From assembly GCF_965363235.1 (NCBI RefSeq), contig NC_134847.1:50654805-50718804 (forward strand): a DNA stretch of 64,000 bases, given 5' to 3'. The translations under genes were made by a program, and so were the position numbers. The notes beneath the pieces were generated by a model, which was not told the origin of the DNA, did not search any database, and saw nothing but the letters and a program-made list of their open reading frames with translations. Below, one piece after another: positions 60,701 through 64,000 of the stretch. The stretch is from Mytilus galloprovincialis. Lineage: Eukaryota > Mollusca > Bivalvia > Mytilida > Mytilidae. The first letter of the stretch is position 1; every line of letters starts with the position of its first letter.

Positions 60701-61908
60701 AAAATAAATCAAAAACCAGACACTGGGCACAACCGGTCTCCGATCGGCAGTTAACCCTTGTCAAAGCCGGACGTTCGTTTGGTTGTGCGGGATGTACAAG
60801 TACGCAGCCACGTCGATCAGAATGAGGACGTTAAATCCGATACATTGTTTTGAAAGAGTGCCATGCTCTTTGCACGTTAAGAAACCGTGTTACATATATT
60901 TGAGGGTGGGCGTATATATCCTATTGCAAGACTAATCTGACCCTTTCCAATATACTCGCAATTACCAGTGGCAGACCAAATAGCCGCAATCTTTAACCAG
61001 AACGACCTTAATCCAGAGACTTACCTAATGTGTATATTGTGAATTTGTTCTCGTCCTGAACACATATGAATTATTTGTCATTGGACGTGAGACAACCAAC
61101 AATGCATCAATCAATCGTAAACTGGGAGATCAAGATGACGGCATAAATGTCACACTATTCGTGTTTTTGTCATATGTTCAGCTAGTCTGATGTTAACACT
61201 TAGATTAGAGTTAAACATACTGTAAGATGGTTTTCATTTTAGAGATATTCTAATAATATTCAACTATTCTTCCTCTAAAATGAAAATCATCTTACAGTAT
61301 GTCTAACTCTATTGGTACACACATTTAGGATGACAAAAGTTACAAAAATTCGCATTTGAGTTCGTACCTTAGAACCATGACAGCATATAATATGTATCAT
61401 GATAAAAAAAAAAGGATCAACATATTTAACATCAAAAAGAAATATCATAAAAGTACCTCATTAAAAAACGTTTTGTTTCATGGAGGTCAATGATTTTGTG
61501 TTTAACAGTACATTATTAAATCTTAATCCTTTTCATTTACTTTCAGGAATAAAATCAATTTATTTGAATGAAAACGCGCTGCCCAATCCTGATGTTGTAC
61601 AAAGTAAAGCTCTTTCTCTATCAGCAATTACCGGGGAACAAAGGGGAAATATTCAAACGAAAAAGGTCAAAGAGCTTGTGATACGCTATTCAACGCATGT
61701 TAGATTGCCGAACAACATACAAATGTATAACCAACTAACCATTGAGAATATGGACTTTCAACCTGGCGATTCTGGCACATGCATATATGCAATATGCCCC
61801 CGACATAAGGATTCGGGTTGCATAGGTATGTTTATCGGAAAAGCAACATCCGGTCAATTAGTGGTGACGCCAATGGATGAGATACTCAAAACTTTAGGAG
61901 TGGATTAA
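33668..61908 (+). CDS. Multi-exon cassette gene with C-terminal serine protease-like domain (gene span)
   Basis: Twelve exons, each described below, join into one frame of 920 residues: start exon, A1, A2, B1, B2, B3, C1-C4, a 402-codon exon and the last exon. Every intron interrupts after the first base of a codon, and every cassette has an AG acceptor and GT donor. Residues about 29-398 are repeated Lys/Arg-rich cassettes (PKKRFRR, KKQKK). Residues 399-920 hold an uncharacterised region and a chymotrypsin-fold protease-like part with His686 (TCAHV), Asp765 (VDAALL) and Ser876 (QPGDSGTC). No signal peptide or membrane segment is visible, so a cytoplasmic or nuclear protein is inferred. The substrate and pathway are unknown. 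I do not recognise the family beyond the protease fold. Exon joins are predicted from sequence, not from transcripts, and separate genes or fewer cassettes per mRNA remain possible. Confidence 0.72.
33753..35538. other. Intron 1 of the cassette gene
   Basis: Non-coding, 1.8 kb. It contains the TTAA-flanked element at 34545-35159 and no other exon that I could support. Confidence 0.6.
34545..35159. mobile_element. TTAA-flanked MITE (piggyBac-type signature)
   Basis: It is bounded by TTAA at 34541-34544 and 35160-35163. The inner ends read GGGCATACGATACAGTT and, from the other side, GGTCATTCGATACAGTT, so there are inverted ends of about 17 bp with two mismatches. The 615-bp body has no transposase frame. 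TTAA targets are the hallmark of piggyBac elements; the short ends make this a likely, not certain, non-autonomous member. Confidence 0.55.
35539..35664 (+). CDS. Cassette exon A1
   Basis: 126 bp, phase 1-1. The acceptor is TTCTTAAAG and the donor AAAG|GTAGTT. It encodes a Gly-rich start (GGQGGSGGSC), then QPKTCFERDHLEES and ends LLKKQKK. It shares layout with A2 and with the C cassettes: glycine start, P-K-x-x-F-x-R, L-E and a KKxKK end. The flanking intron sequence on both sides is also shared with A2, which shows a tandem duplication of about 2.25 kb. Confidence 0.75.
35803..36202 (+). repeat. Dispersed repeat family R4, copy 2
   Basis: Runs from TTGGGAATGGAAATGGGGAT through GACAACAACCCGACCACAG and AATGGGTCTTCAATG to GTCCGAGTCCGATGTGAG. 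It is the longer of the two R4 copies and lies in the intron after A1; A2's intron lacks it. Confidence 0.75.
37438..37620 (+). repeat. Dispersed repeat family R2, copy
   Basis: ATACGCCAGACGCACGTTTC, GACTCATCAGTGACGTTCAG, AAAGCCAAACAAGTACAAAG, GATCCAAAATTCTAAAAAG and AATACAGCTGAGGTTA, in the standard R2 order. Confidence 0.75.
37793..37918 (+). CDS. Cassette exon A2
   Basis: 126 bp, phase 1-1, with acceptor TTCTTGAAG and donor AAAG|GTAGAT. It encodes GGQAGACGSW, then DQPKKIFERAHLEERDL and ends PKKQNK. It has the same length as A1 and similar flanks on both sides, but about a third of the residues differ while the reading frame and splice sites stay intact. Confidence 0.75.
38100..38290 (+). 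repeat. tRNA-derived SINE-like repeat
   Basis: About 190 bp with a good RNA polymerase III B box, GTTCGAATCCC at 38205-38215, in the context GAGGTTGAAAGTTCGAATCC followed by CGTGGCAGGCGTGCTCTACT. The upstream TCTAAGCAGTCAGACTAC is a poor A box. I recall the same text as a repeated short element in bivalves. It is not a functional tRNA: no acceptor stem was found. Confidence 0.55.
38840..39180 (+). repeat. Dispersed repeat R6, copy 2
   Basis: The partner of 10430-10740; see the shared words there. It lies in the intron between A2 and B1. Confidence 0.5.
39370..39775 (+). repeat. Dispersed repeat family R2, fullest copy with direct terminal repeats
   Basis: TAAATAAACTCATCATAGAC plus ACCAGGACTAAATT stands at both 39370-39403 and 39733-39768, so about 400 bp are bracketed by 40-bp direct repeats. 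Between them come the CGCCAGACGCGCGTTTCGTC head, GACTCATCAGTGACGCTCGA, GTTGAAGAGCATTGAGGACC, AATACAGCTAAGGTAATC and a stretch unique to this copy (GCACAAAAAGTGCTGACTAC). Other window copies have only the head. Confidence 0.7.
39914..40027 (+). CDS. Cassette exon B1
   Basis: 114 bp, phase 1-1. The acceptor is TTTATATTTAG and the donor TCTG|GTATGT. It encodes GEDVVCRKTSVFHRKYLARK, CKIETP and LRLQKTQTARQS. It is strongly basic and shares no obvious sequence with the A/C cassettes apart from charge. Its intron context is duplicated around B2. Confidence 0.75.
40444..40615 (+). repeat. Dispersed repeat family R1, partial copy
   Basis: ACCGTTTGTTTTCCCGTTTG through GGGGCCCTTTATAGCTTG and CGTGTTGAAGACCGTACTTT to CATACCATAGCTTCCTATA. 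The 5' half of the repeat is missing. The paralogous intron after B2 lacks it, so it inserted after that duplication. Confidence 0.75.
41666..41779 (+). CDS. Cassette exon B2
   Basis: 114 bp, phase 1-1, with acceptor TTATGTTTAG and donor TCTG|GTATGT. It encodes GEDVVCPNTSVFQRKYLARK, CKIEMP and LRLQKTRTARHS. It differs from B1 at a handful of residues. The distance B1 to B2 is 1,752 bp and the introns align over most of that length. Confidence 0.75.
42833..42905 (+). pseudogene. Dead B cassette
   Basis: After CCTTTATCCTTAG the text TTGAAGATCTAATCAGTCCA and AACACTAACTTCTGA follows the B cassette start (GTGAAGATGTAGTCTGTCCA). It hits a stop after about a dozen codons, and the LRLQK part and the donor are not recognisable. 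Flanking text (ACTGAGCTG...GTCCTTCTTATATTGTAT...GATAATTATA) still matches the B1/B2 introns. It is a decayed third B copy. Confidence 0.65.
43150..43436 (+). repeat. R1-related repeat, divergent copy
   Basis: TGCCTGTCATGAGTCTGTAT, TCAGTGGTTGTCG, AAGGCCTTTAGTTTC and the tail GGCAATTGTACCACATCATT. It has the same plan as R1 but is clearly diverged: a sister subfamily. Confidence 0.6.
44435..44660 (+). repeat. Dispersed repeat family R3, copy
   Basis: GGTTCAACCCACCGATTTTT, CTGTACCAAATCAGGAATAT, GCAGTTGTTATC, TTGCCTAATCGAATTGTGAC and GAGGTATACTACTG, in the R3 order, just before exon B3. Confidence 0.7.
44712..44813 (+). CDS. Cassette exon B3
   Basis: 102 bp, phase 1-1, with acceptor TTAATCTTTAG and donor TCTG|GTATGT. 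It encodes GKELTSKVNRKYFASKYRRK, MS and LRLQKSQTARHS. It is four codons shorter than B1/B2 near the start but keeps RKY, LRLQK and TARHS, so it is an older paralogue under constraint in its second half. Confidence 0.75.
45033..45060. repeat. GTC microsatellite
   Basis: An uninterrupted CGT/GTC trinucleotide run of about 28 bp, inside the TATACGACC element. Confidence 0.92.
45079..46060. repeat. Two tandem arrays inside the TATACGACC element
   Basis: The first array has three units of about 165 bp, each with GTGAATAGAAATC, ACAAGGTTTATGACCA, AAAAGGAAGGTTGGG and GGGGCCAAAAAGG. The second has units of about 125 bp, each with GGTTCTTTGATA, TGTATGTAGATTCTTAATTT, GTTTTCAA(A/G)TTGGTC and GTCCAAAATTAAACT. 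They are imperfect but clear. Confidence 0.8.
46195..46475. repeat. Tandem duplication, ~150-bp unit
   Basis: GACATGACTATGATGTCATT, TATTTGCCAATAACTTTATG and AATTTGCCAATATAAAATG occur twice in the same order, about 152 bp apart. Confidence 0.8.
47430..47690 (+). repeat. Dispersed repeat family R3, copy
   Basis: AACCAGGTTCAACCCACAAT, CCCTGTACAAAGTCAGGAAA, GTTTGTAACCCGGTTTAG and TCGAACAGCGGTATACCACT, in the full family order. Confidence 0.75.
47691..49342. other. Intron between B3 and C1, remainder
   Basis: AT-rich and non-coding apart from the R3 fragment. From about 49170 the sequence is the first version of the C repeat unit. Confidence 0.5.
48580..48695 (-). repeat. R3 fragment, reverse orientation
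   Basis: AAAAATACTGAACTCAGGGG, CAAAACCGAAAGTCCC, CATCAAACGAATGGACAACA and ATATTCCTGAC: the same text as in the introns after the C exons. Confidence 0.65.
49343..49474 (+). CDS. Cassette exon C1
   Basis: 132 bp, phase 1-1, with acceptor TTAAAATTAAG and donor AAAG|GTACTA. It encodes GTSFGGQPDGSITKLTSS, PGEDKPKKRFRRNPLEGNTV and SKKQKK. PKKRFRR plus KKQKK about 13 residues later looks like a bipartite nuclear-localisation signal. The first residues GTSFGG echo the GTSY start of the protease exon. It is the most divergent of the four C copies. Confidence 0.75.
49495..49680 (-). repeat. R3 repeat, reverse orientation, after C1
   Basis: AAAATACTGAACTCCGAGGA, TTTCAAAACGGAAAGTCCC, CAAACGAATGGATAACAAC, ATATTCCTGACTTGGCACAG and GGTGGATTGAACCTGGTTTT. 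The same repeat lies about 20 bp after each C donor, so it was present before the C unit multiplied. Confidence 0.8.
50158..50290 (-). repeat. Penelope-type 3' tail fragment
   Basis: GGGGCGAAAGATACCAAGGG, AACAATCAAACTCATAAACG and AACTGACAACGCCATTGCT match the tail of the reverse-transcriptase element at 62015-62090. A second copy is at 53004-53120 in the next unit. Confidence 0.6.
51017..51689. mobile_element. 673-bp MITE with CAG target duplication, copy 1
   Basis: It starts GGGTGGTGTTCTCGAAGC and ends GAGAACACCACAC. The ends are inverted over about 29 bp (GGTGTTCTCGAA..ATC.TA.GAT). CAG flanks both sides (51014-51016 and 51690-51692). The matching sites at 53857-53859 and 58159-58161 are empty and carry a single CAG. 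A 3-bp target suggests the PIF/Harbinger group. Further GTCCTAAG/CTTAGGAC words form subterminal repeats. There is no transposase frame. Confidence 0.75.
52187..52318 (+). CDS. Cassette exon C2
   Basis: 132 bp, phase 1-1. It encodes GTSFGGQADGSSIKLPSS, PEGDKPKKRFRRNQLDGKTV and SKKHKK. The acceptor region reads AAAAAGAAG|GT, giving two AGs three bases apart; use of the first would add one residue. The polypyrimidine tract is short. It is nearly identical to C4 over the exon and the sequence before it. Confidence 0.75.
52335..52510 (-). repeat. R3 repeat, reverse orientation, after C2
   Basis: The same element as after C1. It shares with the C4 copy the variants AAAATGGAAAATTCCTCATC and CCTAACTTGGCAC. 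Confidence 0.8.
54353..54484 (+). CDS. Cassette exon C3
   Basis: 132 bp, phase 1-1, with acceptor TTAAAATGAAG and donor AAAG|GTACTA. It encodes GTSFGGQGDGSIIKLPSS, PAGDKPKKRFRRNQLQRNTV and SKKHKK. It keeps both basic clusters. The intron after it carries a deletion of about 400 bp relative to C1 and C2 that is shared with C4. Confidence 0.75.
54500..54680 (-). repeat. R3 repeat, reverse orientation, after C3
   Basis: Same placement as in the other units. Its variants (ACGGAAAGTCTCTCATTAAA, CCTGACTTAGCAC) differ from the C2/C4 type. Confidence 0.8.
55668..56346. mobile_element. MITE with CAG target duplication, copy 2
   Basis: It matches 51017-51689 almost base for base, including position relative to the following exon (about 4,655 bp offset). 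It is a copy made by segmental duplication, not by a second transposition. Its right tip has become a run of C (about 14 bases) before the CAG. Confidence 0.75.
56845..56976 (+). CDS. Cassette exon C4
   Basis: 132 bp, phase 1-1. It encodes the C2 peptide with one change (QLEGKTV for QLDGKTV). It has the same AAGAAG double acceptor as C2. Upstream and exon sequence follow C2; from about 57350 on, the intron follows C3. It is the last cassette before the protease exon. Confidence 0.75.
56995..57170 (-). repeat. R3 repeat, reverse orientation, after C4
   Basis: Same element with C2-type variants. Confidence 0.8.
57171..58953. other. Intron between C4 and the protease exon
   Basis: It starts as C-unit sequence and loses similarity to the other units after about 58560. 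The rest is non-coding. The polypyrimidine/acceptor CATCAAATTGCTCTTGCAG ends it. Confidence 0.6.
58954..60159 (+). CDS. Large exon: unknown region plus first half of serine protease-like domain
   Basis: 1,206 bp, 402 codons, phase 1-1, with acceptor CTCTTGCAG and donor AAAC|GTATGG. Codons 1-230 of the exon are an uncharacterised, largely helical region with Lys-rich helices (KVLFAAFKKAL, EVFSKIAKYSADIIKKF) and a CTCD cysteine pair. From about codon 250 a beta-rich segment reads GTGTLGGFVKYYGTDTFLTC followed by AHV: the His is at exon codon 288 (59814-59816). The candidate catalytic Asp, in SVDAALLLIQIP, is at codon 367 (60051-60053). The TCAHV and DAALL patterns fit the trypsin-like fold of cytosolic or HtrA-like type rather than a secreted digestive enzyme. 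The frame stays open upstream of the acceptor for 30 codons, but homology of the GTSY start to the cassettes supports the splice. Confidence 0.82.
60160..61546. other. Intron inside the protease domain
   Basis: 1,387 bp between the Asp and Ser halves. It holds a perfect-looking hairpin at 61206-61311 and, at about 60715-60850, a less AT-rich block (GGTTGTGCGGGATGTACAAG, CACGTCGATCAGAATGAGG) of unknown origin. Confidence 0.7.
61206..61311. repeat. 39-bp inverted repeat (hairpin) in the intron
   Basis: TAGAGTTAAACATACTGTAA and the following GATGGTTTTCATTTTAGAG at 61206-61244 return as the reverse complement at 61273-61311 with about two mismatches and a 28-base loop. It could be a tiny MITE, and in RNA it would fold into a strong stem. 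Confidence 0.85.
61547..61908 (+). CDS. Last exon: serine half of the protease-like domain
   Basis: 362 bp, with acceptor TTTACTTTCAG, ending in TAA at 61906-61908. It encodes 120 residues after the split Arg codon. The segment FQPGDSGTCIYAI contains the nucleophile motif GDSG, with Ser at 61771-61773, followed by GCIGMFIGKATSGQLVVTP, the usual strand and turn after the active site. It ends EILKTLGVD. Together with the previous exon the order His-Asp-Ser and the beta-rich spacing match a PA-clan serine protease-like fold. The third residue after Ser is Cys, not Pro/Gly as in trypsins. Confidence 0.82.
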
Positions 61909-62313
61909 TTGCAATACTGTCGGAAAGAAATGAAGGTTTTTTTTTTTGTTCTTATTGAGGACAATAGAACACTATGAAAGTTGTATGATTGGTTTGTTTT
62001 TCAAATATTCTTAAAAGAGGGACGAAAGATACCAAAGGGACAGTCAAACTCATAAATCTAAAACAAACTGACAACGCCATGGCTAAAAATGAAAAAGACA
62101 AACAGAAAAACAATAGTACACATGACACAACATAGAAAACTAAAGAATAAACAACACGAACCCCACAAAAAACTAGGGGTGATCTCAGGTGCTCCGGAAG
62201 GGTAAGCAGATCCTGCTCCACATGTGGCACCCGTCGTGTTACTTATGTGATTACAAATCCGGTAAATAGTCTAATTCGGTAGGTCACATTCATGAAAGGG
62301 AAGGGGATTGTAG

Positions 62314-62739
62314 TTACGACGTAAGGAACATATCCGATATCATTTGTGAAACGGTTATTCCATAACGGTCAACCAACTCGTGATGGCGTCCGTAAAATTT
62401 ACGAAGGGATGATTTCAACTTCACCATTTGGAACTCTTGGTTTAATAGCTTCCTTGTGAGCAGTAACCCTCTATCAAGAAAATCATGATAGGAAACGCAA
62501 GCACGGGAATATCGTATCAATTGGGAGATATATACCCCGTATGCAGGTGCTGCTGGAATGTTGCTACTTAGAAATGGAAAGTTCACAATTGGAAAGCTGA
62601 AATCATCTCTTTTGTCGTAAAGTTTTGTTTTCAACCGACCCTCATTGTCAATTTCTAGATGTAAGTCAAGATATGAAGCCGACTTAACTGTATCTGTAGT
62701 ATCCTTTATCTCCAATTCGATGGGATAGATGCGTTCCAC
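62314..62739 (-). pseudogene. C-terminal part of Penelope-like reverse transcriptase
   Basis: A 141-residue open segment: ERIYPIELEIKDTTDT, YLDLHLEID, DFSFPIVNFPFLSSNIPAAP, RYSRACVSYHDFLDRG and ends VSQMISDMFLTS. It belongs to the element above. Confidence 0.7.
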
Positions 62740-63040
62740 ATAGTCACCAAATTTTTAATTGTTTAGTGAAAGAACGTCATCTATATAGCGGAAAGTAGAG
62801 TTAAAGTATGTTGCTAACTTCTTATCTTTCTTCCTAAGAAGTTCCTGCATGAAGTCAGCCTCATAATAATAAAGACGTCCTCCGAACGTTACAAATATGT
62901 TGTCAATCAAGAAATCAAGCATCTTGATAATATCGGTTTCAGAGAATTTTTTGTTTGAATCAGAGTGAATCAGAGTGAGTATCTACGTTTGCCATTCTTT
63001 TTTATGAAGCAAAGTAATACCAACTCTTTCAATTTGTCTT

Positions 63041-63838
63041 TTAGTTTGGAATGTGGAATACTTGTATAAAGAGTAGAAAGTCAAATGTTTTAATACTGTT
63101 ACAAGATGAAAGAGAGTTAGATTGTATGTACTCTAAAAGATTTTTGGAATTTTTAAGTATCCACATCTGATTCACGCCACCTCTAGAATAGGCAGTTTCA
63201 CAATAACTTTGAAGCCCGTCTTTGATTGCTGATAAAATAGATGTTAATAATTTAGAAAGAGATTTCGTGGAGCACTTGGAAGACCCAGCAATATACCGTT
63301 GTTTGTAAGGACACTTATGTAGTTTAGGTATCCAATACAGTGATGGAAGATCCAGTTCTTCATCTTTGGTTGAAATACCAAAGGAACAAAGAACAGACCT
63401 ATGATTATCCAGGATTTCCTCTTTGGTAAGTGTCGTGAGGGTATATGTTGAGTTTCCAAGTGAATTGTCTATACCTAATTCGTTTATCAAGCACAAGCAA
63501 TTAATGTAGTGACTTTTACAGATAAAAACGATGTTATTTGGGGCTTTGTCTGCGGGGACAACAACATATTTATCATGGAGGTCGGATAAGTGTTTAGCAA
63601 CATTTGGGTCTTTAAAGATTGACGTAGCATGGGCATTGATGGACCCATTCAGTTTCTTGATTCTGATTTGTATTAACGACCTCACTGCCTTAATCCATTC
63701 GGATAGAGTGTCTACGTCTTCCTTTTTACGTTTAGCCCATTGCCTGGCATAATCCTCGACTGAGTCCATCAAAATTTTAAAGTTGTATTTCCAATTGATG
63801 GATTTAGGCTCACGATATTTCGGACCTTTCGATAACAC
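63041..63838 (-). pseudogene. N-terminal part of Penelope-like reverse transcriptase
   Basis: A 265-residue open segment. The frame is open further upstream through 64000, so its apparent start is not the true one. It holds the YWIPKLHK motif and ends abnormally after IKTFDF. It belongs to the same element. Confidence 0.7.
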
Positions 63839-64000
63839 ATTTCGTAGAGAAGTGTTATTAACAATGTTAAGGTCACCGGTAATAACGTGGCCAGCAGGAT
63901 TATATATGAATTGGGAACTTAAACTGACAGAGAACTTCGAAGTTGATGCAAATTGTTTGTACTTTCTATATGTATTCTATCTGTTTACTATTTTTATATT

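Larger units (their letters stand above)
61985..64000 (-). mobile_element. Degenerate Penelope-like retroelement (runs off the window)
   Basis: Minus strand. The coding part enters from beyond 64000 (upstream of the start of the longest frame it reads on through [18 protein letters not shown]) and ends near 62314. Recognisable segments in order are [10 protein letters not shown], the YWIPKLHK motif typical of Penelope-like reverse transcriptases, [16 protein letters not shown], a YIDD active-site box at 62776-62787 and a conserved C-terminus (IPAAPAYGVYISQLIRYSRA, LDRGLLLTRKLLNQEF). The palm region is partly missing and the frame is interrupted, so it is dead. The 61985-62313 tail is the untranslated 3' end, also found at 2425-2885 and in pieces in the C units. 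The family assignment is from memory of the motifs. Confidence 0.75.

Overview
This window looks like nuclear DNA of a bivalve mollusc, most likely a mussel (Mytilus-type). It is AT-rich, has very low coding density and introns of several kb, and carries many dispersed repeats whose tails I recognise from mussel genomic sequence. The species call is inference from memory, not from a search.

Layout. Positions 1-13.7 kb hold almost no coding sequence: one isolated PAN/apple-type exon on the minus strand (740-997), a foldback-like element (1341-2383), a Penelope-type 3' fragment, a 746-bp element with 183-bp inverted ends (9426-10171) and several short dispersed repeats. Positions 13.7-19.9 kb are one gag-bearing LTR retroelement fossil on the minus strand. 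It has two nearly identical 1.63-kb LTRs, an internal minisatellite in each LTR and only a gag frame in the interior. Positions 19.9-33.6 kb are again repeat-rich non-coding DNA, with a hAT-type non-autonomous element that has an 8-bp target duplication, nested in a larger low-complexity element.

Positions 33.6-61.9 kb are, in my reading, one host gene on the plus strand. A short first coding exon is followed by nine intact small cassette exons in three tandem groups: A x2, B x3 plus one dead copy, and C x4. Then come a 402-codon exon and a final exon that together encode a chymotrypsin-fold serine protease-like domain (His, Asp and GDSG serine in order). Every junction is phase 1, so all cassettes are symmetric and any subset can be spliced in without changing frame. 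Joining all exons gives one uninterrupted frame of 920 residues. The cassettes are rich in Lys/Arg (PKKRFRR, KKQKK), like nuclear-localisation or nucleic-acid-binding tails, and no signal peptide is visible. The C array has grown by repeated unequal exchange: a 673-bp MITE with a CAG target duplication marks two of its four units and clean empty sites mark the other two.

The window closes with a degenerate Penelope-like reverse transcriptase on the minus strand (62.0 kb to the edge). The main biological result is the cassette-exon protease gene; the rest is mostly a record of mobile elements.
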